In this document: positions 1 to 5,654 of the stretch, piece by piece
Layout of the letters: every line of letters starts with the position of its first letter
Numbering within the stretch: position 1 is the stretch's first letter
Assembly (NCBI GenBank): GCA_018899795.1
Contig: JAHIHJ010000087.1
Span: 1 to 9,175, forward strand
DNA: 9,175 bases
Reading direction: 5' to 3'
Source: Methanobacteriota archaeon
GTDB lineage: Archaea > Halobacteriota > Methanosarcinia > Methanosarcinales > Methanoperedenaceae
Notes under the pieces: model-generated
Told to the model about the DNA's origin: nothing
Seen by the model: the letters and a program-made list of their open reading frames with translations, nothing else
Databases searched by the model: none
Program-made: the position numbers and the translations under genes

Positions 1-507
1 CGGATTAATCTTAATATGCTGTGAGATAAGCCATTTTCCTTTAAGTACACCTAAGTTTTCCTCATAAGTTATGTAATTTCGAAAGATTCCACGTTTTAAC
101 GCTTCTTGCAGGTTTTTGGCGTACAGATAAGTCAGAATTTCAAACCAGTCGGCAGGCTTTTTACGCATTGCTGCGATTTCATTTTCGTATGGTTTTAATT
201 CAAACGCATATCTCAGTAGGAAAAGCAGATTTGTTCGCGCCGAATATATGGATTCTGTATCTTTGGCATCTACCTTACCCGTGCAATCAATCTTAGGAAG
301 AATTTCGATTGAAAAATTTCCAACACGGACTATGCCAACCTGTTCTGTAGCTTTCAAAGCATCATCAAAAAAATGGAATATTTTGGGCTTTTTACCCCCA
401 TAAAGTTTTTTCAAGATAATCCGATGCTCTTTTTGAATTCCGTTTTTATCTTTCAAGTCTTCATACTTGCATTCTTGGTGTTCAAAAAGAGTTATTGTCT
501 TTGGCAT
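1..507 (-). CDS. mcrC: McrC-family restriction nuclease subunit, 5' part (runs off left edge)
   Basis: The frame is open for 169 codons, from an ATG at 507 to the window edge; the 3' part is missing. The translation matches the N-terminal region of the longer McrC proteins (PF10117, 5-methylcytosine restriction component). It has a short strand near the start (ITLFE), then VGNFSIEILPKID at about residues 60-72, NLLFLLRYAF at about 94-103, DWFEILTYLYAKNL at about 120-133, and KRGIFRNY plus GVLKGKW near the edge. In the family this N-terminal part contacts the McrB AAA+ GTPase, and the PD-(D/E)xK nuclease domain lies C-terminal, outside the window, so catalytic residues cannot be checked. An in-frame ATG at 519 would add Met-Asn-Ala-Asp, encoded by the upstream repeat; 507 fits the family start better. 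There is no Shine-Dalgarno. The gene sits 32 bases after the cfbC stop on the same strand, with no mcrB upstream, which is unusual because mcrB normally precedes mcrC. Family call is firm; activity is inferred. Confidence 0.88.
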   Translation of the reverse strand, partial: MPKTITLFEHQECKYEDLKDKNGIQKEHRIILKKLYGGKKPKIFHFFDDALKATEQVGIVRVGNFSIEILPKIDCTGKVDAKDTESIYSARTNLLFLLRYAFELKPYENEIAAMRKKPADWFEILTYLYAKNLQEALKRGIFRNYITYEENLGVLKGKWLISQHIKINP

Positions 508-537
508 ATCTGCGTTCATCTGCGTTCATCTGCGGTT
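508..537 (-). repeat. Three tandem copies of a 10-bp repeat between cfbC and mcrC
   Basis: On the plus strand the units are ATCTGCGTTC (508-517), ATCTGCGTTC (518-527) and ATCTGCGGTT (528-537). In the direction of mcrC this reads AACCGCAGAT, then GAACGCAGAT twice, ending exactly at the mcrC ATG (507). The repeat fills essentially the whole gap between the cfbC stop (540-542) and mcrC. The same units occur at 2708-2727 and 3132-3161. Each unit junction creates an ATG, so out-of-frame and in-frame starts lie inside the repeat. Confidence 0.9.
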
Positions 538-539
538 TT

Positions 540-1331
540 TTATAAATTAGTCAATTCTCTCAACCTTTTATCATCAAGCGGCACAGCGATCTTCGCATCC
601 TTATCTGCCATTATTGCCTTTGCAAGCTTCCTGTAAACGCCTGCAATGCCTGAGTCCGGCGCTTTTTCAATAACAGAAAAACCTTCCCTTTCGCATGTCT
701 GCACCAGAACATCCTTCGGGATAAAAGCCAGCAGCTGGCTTCCTATCTCTTTTGCAAATTCGCTGACTATTTTTTCCTCGTTCGGCGCGCCGCGCGAGTT
801 GCAGATGACGCCGTTGAGCGTCATATCGAGGCGGGAAAGCCCTTTACAGATGTTGTTTGCTGCGTAAAGGGGCATGTATTCGCCAGAGGTAAGCACGTAA
901 GCTTCCTTCACCAGACCTTTCTTGACAGGCGCGACAAATCCTCCGCACACGATATCCCCAGGCACATCATAAATAACAAGGTCAGTATCCTCAATGGCTT
1001 TTGATATCTTCCTGAGCAGGCTTATTGCCACGATGATCCCCCTGCCAGCACAGCCTATGCCAGGTTCTGGTCCGCCTATCTCCACGCATTTCACACCTTT
1101 GTAACCGGAAAAAACGATGTCTTCCTCTTTTATGTCCTCGCCCTCTCTCATCAAGTCCATGATGGTAGGGATGCGCCTGCCGCGCAGCAGTGTGATGGAT
1201 GAGTCGCTCTTCGGATCGCAGCCGATTATCGTGACGCGGTAGCCTTCGTCAGCACATGCGGCGGCGACATTCGAAGCTGTGCTTGATTTCCCGATCCCGC
1301 CTTTTCCGTATATCGCAATTTGTTTAGGCAT
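540..1331 (-). CDS. cfbC: Ni-sirohydrochlorin a,c-diamide reductive cyclase, reductase (NifH-like) component CfbC
   Basis: This 263-residue protein is a NifH/BchL-type ATP-dependent electron donor. With CfbD it performs the six-electron reduction and ring closure of Ni-sirohydrochlorin a,c-diamide in coenzyme F430 synthesis, in the cytoplasm. Visible motifs are the P-loop [10 protein letters not shown] (residues 9-18), the switch I region with GCDPKSD (37-43), and two Cys expected to bind the intersubunit 4Fe-4S cluster, C94 in GIGCAGRG and C129 in DIVCGGF. A switch-II-like YDVPGD precedes C129. The ATG at 1331 was chosen because it begins the conserved [12 protein letters not shown] segment and has GGGAG about 10 bases upstream; an in-frame ATG at 1373 would add 14 unconserved residues lying inside cfbD. 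It overlaps the cfbD end by 8 bases, so the two are translationally coupled. Nitrogenase NifH was considered, but pairing with a CfbD-type partner and the absence of nifD/nifK-like genes point to CfbC. Confidence 0.92.
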   Translation of the reverse strand: MPKQIAIYGKGGIGKSSTASNVAAACADEGYRVTIIGCDPKSDSSITLLRGRRIPTIMDLMREGEDIKEEDIVFSGYKGVKCVEIGGPEPGIGCAGRGIIVAISLLRKISKAIEDTDLVIYDVPGDIVCGGFVAPVKKGLVKEAYVLTSGEYMPLYAANNICKGLSRLDMTLNGVICNSRGAPNEEKIVSEFAKEIGSQLLAFIPKDVLVQTCEREGFSVIEKAPDSGIAGVYRKLAKAIMADKDAKIAVPLDDKRLRELTNL

Positions 1332-2442
1332 CTTTTGCCAGCTCCCGCAGTGTTGCGCCGAACTCTGATTCAACGATATGGTTCACTCCAAGCGTCTTGG
1401 GGTGCAGGTCTATCTCGACCACGACGTGCTTATGCCCCATCTCCTTTAGCGGTACGACCTGCCTGGGACCGTTGGTGATAGAGAATAATTCCATGTTCGC
1501 TATGTTATCCATTGGAAGCGCATGGGGTACGCCTGTTATCACTGCAAAATCGTAATCAGGATATTTTTCACCGATGATCTGGCTTGCAGTATTTCCCGCT
1601 ATTGGATACTCATCCAGTCCTCCGATGATGTGATGTATTTCCATCCCCGCGATCTTGAGGTCGCCATTTATTTCCCTGGCATTCCTGCGGTTCTTGGGTA
1701 ATCCAAGGTTCTCGTCAAGATTCGCCATATTTATAATATTGGAGCCTGACCCGAGCTTTTCTGCGACCTGTGCCACTGCAAGGTTAATATCTGCGAACAT
1801 GAAGGCAGTCTCTTTCTTGGCGTTAAGGATGTTAAGACCTTTTTTCCCCTGTTTTATAAGTTCAATCAATCTCTCTGCGACCTTGTATTTCAGGTCACCC
1901 CTGCTGGGAGCAAGATATTCTTTACTTGCGGCGCCGTGGCGCTTCTCGACCATTGTGGCTTCCTTCAATAGTGCTTTCTGCCGTTCGAATTCTGTTTCAC
2001 CAATGATACCTGCTGCCAGTGCTGATTCAAGAGCGATAATTACACCTTTTGTATTGTCCCTGTATCCAGCATGCACTTCGACCTCAATGACAGGAACATC
2101 TGGTTGTACTGCCATGACTGCCTCATGCAGTTCTTCGCCTATGATCATGGAAGCGCATGTCCCTACGATACCTATTCGCTTTGGATTAAAGAGTTTGATG
2201 ACCTTTTCCAGCACTTCGACCAGGGCATCGTGCCCTCCGAAAACGAAGCCGGATTCATCAAGCGCTGTTGTGACGACCCTCATGCCGTCCTCTTCAAGGA
2301 GCCGTGCATGCTTGAAGCTGCATCCTGGAGGTCCGTGCAGTATAACCACATCTGTTTCAAGGTCTCTTAATGTGTATAATGCAGCCACTATGGAACTCGG
2401 GCGTGGATGAATAATAAGTGGTTCTTTATGTTTGACTGGCAT
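1324..2442 (-). CDS. cfbD: Ni-sirohydrochlorin a,c-diamide reductive cyclase, catalytic (NifD-like) component CfbD
   Basis: This 372-residue protein is the NifD-like catalytic component of the F430 reductive cyclase. It accepts electrons from CfbC and reduces the nickel tetrapyrrole. The oxidoreductase fold is visible as [14 protein letters not shown] near the N-terminus, [18 protein letters not shown] around C41, and [17 protein letters not shown] around C96. These are the only two cysteines in the protein, which fits a cluster shared across a homodimer interface (inference). Downstream are the long helical middle and [16 protein letters not shown], typical of group IV Nif-like proteins. The length is near that of known CfbD. 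The ATG at 2442 has GGAG followed by a 7-base spacer. It is the first gene of a cfbD-cfbC unit with an 8-base overlap; the other F430 genes (cfbA, cfbB, cfbE) are not in this window. BchN/BchB-type identity is unlikely given length, cysteine content and archaeal context. Confidence 0.92.
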   Translation of the reverse strand: MPVKHKEPLIIHPRPSSIVAALYTLRDLETDVVILHGPPGCSFKHARLLEEDGMRVVTTALDESGFVFGGHDALVEVLEKVIKLFNPKRIGIVGTCASMIIGEELHEAVMAVQPDVPVIEVEVHAGYRDNTKGVIIALESALAAGIIGETEFERQKALLKEATMVEKRHGAASKEYLAPSRGDLKYKVAERLIELIKQGKKGLNILNAKKETAFMFADINLAVAQVAEKLGSGSNIINMANLDENLGLPKNRRNAREINGDLKIAGMEIHHIIGGLDEYPIAGNTASQIIGEKYPDYDFAVITGVPHALPMDNIANMELFSITNGPRQVVPLKEMGHKHVVVEIDLHPKTLGVNHIVESEFGATLRELAKDA

Positions 2443-2449
2443 TTTTTTT

Positions 2450-2494
2450 CTCCGGGATAGGGAGTTTAGCCTATATACACTTATTATTATAAGA
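2450..2494 (-). promoter_or_regulatory. Putative cfbDC promoter and ribosome binding site
   Basis: Reading towards cfbD, a TATA-like CTTATAATAA (2493-2484) lies about 47 bases before the ATG, and GTGTATATAG (2480-2471) about 33 bases before it. GGAG (2453-2450) is a clear Shine-Dalgarno 7 bases from the start. The distal box would leave the Shine-Dalgarno inside the transcript, so it is the better candidate. Identified by eye only. Confidence 0.4.
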
Positions 2495-2693
2495 CTTTCG
2501 CACTGACGGCGGATCCAAATCTATGAAGTCAATAAACCGTTAGATGTATATAAAGAAAAACCAAATATTAGCAAGTGATAGAAAGCAAGTTAAATATTAT
2601 CTAAACATTATGGGACATTATAACTCACACACTAAACATTTAAAAGAAATATATATATATATATATTATTAAATATATTATGAAAGCTATGGG

Positions 2694-2700
2694 ATATAAA
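2694..2700 (+). promoter_or_regulatory. TATA-like box for the GxxExxY gene
   Basis: ATATAAA, followed by GAAAC, lies about 40 bases before the proposed TTG start. Initiation about 25 bases downstream would fall near 2722, inside the 10-bp repeat, giving a very short leader. Identified by eye only. Confidence 0.35.
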
Positions 2701-2707
2701 GAAACGA

Positions 2708-2727
2708 AACCGCAGATGAACGCAGAT
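2708..2727 (+). repeat. Left copy of the 10-bp repeat (two units), 20-bp inverted end
   Basis: The units AACCGCAGAT and GAACGCAGAT lie just before the GxxExxY gene, reading towards it. This 20-bp stretch is the perfect reverse complement of 3142-3161 on the other side of the gene, and it matches the repeat before mcrC. In the gene's frame it encodes part of an ADERR peptide. Confidence 0.9.
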
Positions 2728-2735
2728 TAAATGCT

Positions 2736-3089
2736 TTGTCTGAGGAGATCATAGGTGCCGCTTTTGAAGTTAGTAATGTTCTAGGGGTTGGTTTCCTTGA
2801 GAAAGTATATGAAAATGCCCTAAATATTGAACTTAAATCGAAAGGGTTAGAAACGCTTCCACAGGCGCCGTTAAAAGTATTTTATAAAAATGAATTAGTT
2901 GGCGACTATATAGCAGATATTTTAGTTGAGAATGAAATTATTATTGAAGTAAAAGCTGTGAAAGAAATAGATACAGTTCATTTTGCCCAATGCTTGAACT
3001 ATCTAAGAATAACAGGGCTGAAACTATGCCTTTTGATCAATTTCAGTAAACCAAGGGTAGAAATTAAAAGGATCGTGAATGGCATATAG
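2736..3089 (+). CDS. GxxExxY protein (PD-(D/E)xK nuclease superfamily, PDDEXK_3)
   Basis: This 117-residue protein carries the name-giving motif GFLEKVY (G19, E22, Y25) after the typical IIGAAFEVSNVLG lead-in. A PD-(D/E)xK-like core follows: GDYIADILV with D61, then a strand IIIEVKAV with E71 and K73. TIGR04256/PF13366 members are this size; their cellular role is not established, and a nuclease role is inferred from the fold. No ATG is available in frame: the frame opens after a stop at 2697-2699 and encodes ADERRLNA from the repeat before the TTG at 2736, which is the proposed start. ATGs at 2716 and 2731 are out of frame, the first reading Met-Asn-Ala-Asp-stop. The gene stands alone between cfbD and an opposite-strand envelope cluster and is bracketed by 20-bp inverted repeats, suggesting a mobile cassette. 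It is intact apart from the weak start. Confidence 0.88.
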   Translation: MSEEIIGAAFEVSNVLGVGFLEKVYENALNIELKSKGLETLPQAPLKVFYKNELVGDYIADILVENEIIIEVKAVKEIDTVHFAQCLNYLRITGLKLCLLINFSKPRVEIKRIVNGI

Positions 3090-3131
3090 ATTTGTGAAAA
3101 CTTATTATTTTGGATGAATTCAATACAACAA

Positions 3132-3161
3132 ATCTGCGTTTATCTGCGTTCATCTGCGGTT
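3132..3161 (-). repeat. Right inverted copy of the 10-bp repeat (three units)
   Basis: On the plus strand the units are ATCTGCGTTT (3132-3141), ATCTGCGTTC (3142-3151) and ATCTGCGGTT (3152-3161). Positions 3142-3161 are the exact reverse complement of 2708-2727, and the block differs from the one before mcrC by one base (T instead of C at 3141). It lies 42 bases after the GxxExxY stop, in the gap to the convergent membrane-protein gene. Confidence 0.9.
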
Positions 3162-3203
3162 AAAATAAATCATAATTTTGACACTATATATCCAAATACC
3201 TGT

Positions 3204-3488
3204 TCAGTTGTCTAGTTCCCTGCGCAGTACGCTGGCTGTGACTAAAATTCCGAGTATTCCCAGCGCCCATTCCGGATATTTGATGAGCGATACAGGTTCC
3301 CCGGCTGAAAAATAGACATAACCCTGATGATTTGCATACATCCATGTAAAAAGAATGACGATCATATAACTTAATACTGCCATAAGACCAAGAATCTTGA
3401 GCAGGCGGAGCAAGGTCGAGACTTTAATGAATTCGAATTTTCTTTTCTCACCGAAACCAGTCAGGGAGTTTATGAAGCGCATGCCCAT
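3204..3488 (-). CDS. Small two-helix membrane protein of unknown function
   Basis: I do not recognise this gene by family. From the ATG at 3488 it encodes 94 residues: a charged N-terminal segment (FGEKRKFEF), a hydrophobic helix LLKILGLMAVLSYMIVILFTW, a short polar loop NHQGYVYFSAGEP, and a second helix WALGILGILVTASVL ending in charged RRELDN. It is probably a cytoplasmic-membrane protein with both ends on the same side. The next ATG, at 3482, is equally possible. The frame stays open upstream to a GTG at 3686, which would add 66 residues, but that extension is polar, lacks family-like character and may be leader sequence. A TATA-like box at 3708-3715 would start transcription close to 3686, leaving both readings open. 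There is no Shine-Dalgarno at any of the candidates. Neighbours on the same strand are a membrane peptidase and a secreted protein. Confidence 0.6.
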   Translation of the reverse strand: MGMRFINSLTGFGEKRKFEFIKVSTLLRLLKILGLMAVLSYMIVILFTWMYANHQGYVYFSAGEPVSLIKYPEWALGILGILVTASVLRRELDN

Positions 3489-3686
3489 TCTAAGATGAGT
3501 TGAATTTGCCGTGGGATAATCGACAAAAACATTGGTTACGACAGGAATGATCCAGGTGGCATCAGCCCGCGATGCATGTGCATTCGGAGTTATAATGACG
3601 GCTGATACGATATCACCAGAAGTACTGTGCCTCCTGATAGATTTGACTGCGTTCGTTCCTTCGTTCCTGCCTTTGTGATGCGACAC
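3489..3686 (-). other. Long open leader or N-terminal extension of the membrane-protein gene
   Basis: This 198-base stretch is in frame with the downstream gene and begins at a GTG about 26 bases after a TATA-like box, as expected for a leaderless message. Its translation (His/Arg-rich, then a VIITPNAHASRADATW-like part) does not resemble a protein domain I know. It includes an AGGAGG (3635-3630) not followed by a well-spaced start and a tandem 8-bp repeat TTCGTTCC at 3652-3667. It could be a 5' untranslated region, a remnant of another gene, or a true extension. Confidence 0.35.
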
Positions 3687-3707
3687 AATGAACGTTTTAT
3701 TGCTGGA

Positions 3708-3715
3708 ATTATAAA
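3708..3715 (-). promoter_or_regulatory. TATA-like box upstream of the membrane-protein gene
   Basis: Reading towards the gene, TTTATAAT lies within AACTATTTATAATTCC. It is centred about 26 bases before the GTG at 3686. It lies in the 78-base gap after the peptidase stop codon, so the membrane protein probably has its own transcript. Identified by eye only. Confidence 0.4.
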
Positions 3716-3764
3716 TAGTTAGCCATTATGCTAATAATGATGATGATGAAATTTATAGATAAAT

Positions 3765-4397
3765 TTATATGGGTGAAAGAAGGAATAAATGGAAAAAAAA
3801 GATATTTGTTCGTTGTACTCCAAATCTAATATTTATTCCAATTTCTTTCAGTACGTTACGTATCACCCACAAATCACCCACTGCTCCAGAAGCATTTAGT
3901 ACAAACGGTATGAATATCCAATGCGCAATCGATGGGAAAGCAGCCATTAAACCAATCCCTACCAGGGAGATCAATAGTAACGGCGCAATAGAAATCACTA
4001 TGTACTGGTTGCGTAGAAAAACAGTTGTTGTGGTGGCGTATAAATAAGGGAGGATGAAATACGCAATGCCAGCACCATAACTCGGCTTGCCACCATATTT
4101 TGACATAAATAAGCCATGGATAAGTTCGTGCAGTACCAGTGTACCAATGATGAGTGCAATATAAATAAGAATTTTACCGCTTGCAAAATTAAAGCTACCT
4201 TCCCCAGTAAAAAGTGTATACCCAGTAAATAGTGTATATAGTGAAGTGAAAAAAAATCCAAACGCAAATAAAGCTAATGTCCCCATGCCAAGTAGCGTAA
4301 CTACAACTTCTTTTGACATTTCCAATTTTCCAAGTTCTTTACATTCATCAAGATTAAGTATTTGTTGTTCCTTCATATAACGATAATAATTATCCAT
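3765..4397 (-). CDS. DUF3267-type integral membrane zinc metallopeptidase-like protein
   Basis: This 210-residue polytopic membrane protein carries a zincin signature HELIH (H90, E91, H94) in a hydrophobic stretch (IIGTLVLHELIHGLFMSKYG). A second conserved region, FVLNASGAVGDLW, has D175 as a candidate third metal ligand, the arrangement seen in site-2-protease-like families and in DUF3267 (PF11667). Roughly four or five hydrophobic helices can be seen: about 32-58, 76-95, 110-124, 131-153 and 157-172. A role in intramembrane proteolysis is inferred; no substrate is known. The C-terminal tail (after residue 192, ending NIFFFHLFLLSPI) is more hydrophobic than I would expect for the family and might reflect an altered end. 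The ATG at 4397 lies in a perfect hairpin and has no Shine-Dalgarno; Met8 (4376) is an alternative start. The gene is 50 bases after the DUF3494 gene on the same strand, so co-transcription is likely. Confidence 0.8.
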   Translation of the reverse strand: MDNYYRYMKEQQILNLDECKELGKLEMSKEVVVTLLGMGTLALFAFGFFFTSLYTLFTGYTLFTGEGSFNFASGKILIYIALIIGTLVLHELIHGLFMSKYGGKPSYGAGIAYFILPYLYATTTTVFLRNQYIVISIAPLLLISLVGIGLMAAFPSIAHWIFIPFVLNASGAVGDLWVIRNVLKEIGINIRFGVQRTNIFFFHLFLLSPI

Positions 4398-4418
4398 GTA
4401 TGGCGTAAGCCATACATG
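4395..4418 (-). promoter_or_regulatory. Perfect 10-bp-stem hairpin containing the peptidase start codon
   Basis: On the plus strand the arms are CATGTATGGC (4395-4404) and GCCATACATG (4409-4418), with a four-base loop. In the transcript the peptidase AUG (4397-4395) is the last triplet of the 3' arm, so it is fully paired when folded. A 7-codon out-of-frame reading frame (ATG at 4413, encoding MAYAIHG) overlaps the start. The structure could restrict translation or act as a partial terminator after the DUF3494 gene. A second perfect palindrome, CATACATGTATG (4411-4422), overlaps the outer arm. Confidence 0.65.
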
Positions 4419-4447
4419 TATGCGCTCTCCAGAGGAGTGACTCAGGC

Positions 4448-5401
4448 TTATCTTCTCTTTTTGCCGAACAGATATGTCACTGAAAGTAGGGCTATTCCAA
4501 GGGTAAAATCAAATCCCGGTACCTTATTTGTCGGTGCTGGCGCCGAAGTAGACGTTACTGCTGGATTTGTCTGAGTTCCTGTTACCACACCTGTGGTTGT
4601 GCTCGTTACTGTCGGAGTGTTTGTCGGTGTAACGCTGGAAGACGGGGCTGTGATAGCATTGGCATTTAATGTAACCGCGGTCTGTGCCAGCGCCCTGCCG
4701 TTCAGGGTTGCGCCAGTGTTCATCGAAATCAGCGTTTTAGACAGGATAATTCCCTTGAAGTCAGACGTGGTTCCAAGTGTCGTTTGACCGGCGACCTGCC
4801 AGAAGATATTTTTTGCCTGTGCGCCCCCGCTAAGAGTAACTTTGGCACCGTTGTCCACGGTGAGATCTTGCGCTATCTGGAAGATCCAGACATCATTTGC
4901 GTTGCCAGATAGAGTGACACCACCGACGGGTATTTTAACTCCTGTACCCCATTTATAAAGTCCAGGAGTGAGTGTCATCCCGCCAATATTTCCGGCACCC
5001 TTTTCAGTTTCAGTAGGACTTGTTCGTCCAGCGGCATCATTGTACGCGGTTTGCATGTCGCTTACTGCCGTGGTCATTGTAGATGGAGTTGGAGGCGCAT
5101 AATTGGCTGCATATACTTTTCCGGTCACCAGAGATGACGTCGAAAATTTATTCGAGGCATCAGCTATTAATGAAAATCCAGTTATATAACTCCCGGCTGC
5201 TGGACTCACTCCAATGTCTCCAACAATTGAGGTCGTTCCCGTGGTTGATATCCCTGTTTTTGACATGATCACGAAATTTCCGGCTGTTCCAAGATCTACC
5301 GGCGCCTGCGCCGCGCTCGCCGTGCCTGCCGCCAATGCCAAAATAAGCAGTGACAGAAGCACAGGAATTATATTTTTGCAAATATTAGATTCTTTATTCA
5401 T
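4448..5401 (-). CDS. Secreted DUF3494 (ice-binding-like) protein with PGF-type C-terminal anchor
   Basis: The 317 residues show a Sec-type signal (charged start, hydrophobic core IIPVLLSLLILALAAG, likely cleavage after TASA near residue 30). Next comes a DUF3494/ice-binding-like domain (PF11999) at about residues 35-252. It starts LGTAGNFVIMSKTGISTTG, continues with GDIGVSPAAGSYITGF and LTPGLYKW, and then has beta-helix-like repeats VTLSGNANDVWIFQI and VTLSGGAQAKNIFWQV. A Thr/Ser/Pro-rich linker (about 253-292), likely glycosylated, leads to VPGFDF, a hydrophobic segment and a KKRR tail, matching the PGF-CTERM signal processed by archaeosortase. The protein should therefore be displayed on the cell surface. 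Many family members bind ice, but others are thought to act as adhesins, and ice binding cannot be read from sequence. GGGAGG lies 12 bases before the ATG. It probably heads a unit with the membrane peptidase. Confidence 0.9.
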   Translation of the reverse strand: MNKESNICKNIIPVLLSLLILALAAGTASAAQAPVDLGTAGNFVIMSKTGISTTGTTSIVGDIGVSPAAGSYITGFSLIADASNKFSTSSLVTGKVYAANYAPPTPSTMTTAVSDMQTAYNDAAGRTSPTETEKGAGNIGGMTLTPGLYKWGTGVKIPVGGVTLSGNANDVWIFQIAQDLTVDNGAKVTLSGGAQAKNIFWQVAGQTTLGTTSDFKGIILSKTLISMNTGATLNGRALAQTAVTLNANAITAPSSSVTPTNTPTVTSTTTGVVTGTQTNPAVTSTSAPAPTNKVPGFDFTLGIALLSVTYLFGKKRR

Positions 5402-5436
5402 AATTACCTTTTTCCTCCCAAATCATATATTGATCT
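5402..5436 (-). promoter_or_regulatory. Promoter and ribosome binding site of the DUF3494 gene
   Basis: Reading towards the gene, a TATA-like AATATATGATT (5433-5423) is followed by GGGAGG (5419-5414) and the ATG at 5401. The Shine-Dalgarno spacing of 12 bases is slightly long. The box lies so close to the start that an upstream, unidentified TATA element is also possible. Confidence 0.35.
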
Positions 5437-5654
5437 TGCAGCGCAATCACAGCTATGGCATCTTATCAGAAGCCTTAAACCGAAGAATTCATAGAATTAT
5501 CGGTATTAACTGTCGTTATGCCCGCCACTCGATATTGTCTATTAAGAATGTATATTATTAAAGGATATCGGTGGTTACCAACGCCTATCTTTTCCCAAGA
5601 AGTTATGAATGAGGAAATTATTTTAGGAAATGATAAAATTTGCTTGATATAATC
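5437..5654. other. Intergenic region between purL and the DUF3494 gene
   Basis: This 218-base stretch carries no supported gene; frames here are short shadows. It contains a small dyad AATTC-ATA-GAATT (5486-5498) upstream of the DUF3494 promoter that could be a protein-binding site. No strong terminator hairpin was found after the purL stop at 5655. Confidence 0.4.

Larger units (their letters stand above)
2443..2735. other. AT-rich divergent intergenic region with (AT)9 run
   Basis: This is 293 bases between cfbD (minus) and the GxxExxY gene (plus), with no convincing gene. It is markedly richer in A+T than the flanking genes. It holds a plus-strand TATA-like TATATAAA at 2547-2554 with no reading frame behind it, an (AT)9 run at 2649-2666, direct repeats CTAAACATT (2601-2609, 2632-2640) and AGCAAGT (2570-2576, 2584-2590), and ACATTAT twice at 10-bp spacing (2605-2611, 2615-2621). 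A small RNA from the orphan TATA box is possible but unsupported. Confidence 0.5.

Noticed and set aside
1332..1373. A longer cfbC starting at the ATG at 1373
   Set aside because: The extra 14 residues are unlike the family N-terminus and lie inside cfbD, while the ATG at 1331 starts the conserved strand and has GGGAG upstream.
1655..2410. A 251-codon plus-strand open frame opposite cfbD
   Set aside because: It lies wholly antisense to a clear cfbD, its translation is Ser-rich and without recognisable motifs, and the composition is that expected from the complementary frame.
540..2442. Nitrogenase or chlorophyllide reductase genes (nifHD, bchLN)
   Set aside because: The partner has CfbD length and cysteine pattern, there is no third subunit, and the two-gene overlap fits the F430 reductive cyclase.
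2649..2680. Replication origin-like AT-rich element
   Set aside because: Only a short (AT)9 run is seen. There are no origin recognition boxes and no adjacent cdc6/orc gene.
508..3161. CRISPR array
   Set aside because: The repeats are contiguous 10-bp units without spacers, in three separate small blocks, and no cas gene is present.
5486..5498. Strong operator in the purL-DUF3494 gap
   Set aside because: The dyad has only five base pairs per arm in AT-rich DNA and is expected by chance; kept only as a remark in the intergenic entry.
5083..5561. Plus-strand open frames of 61 and 115 codons across the DUF3494 gene start
   Set aside because: They are antisense to a gene with a clear signal peptide and domain, and have no motifs of their own.
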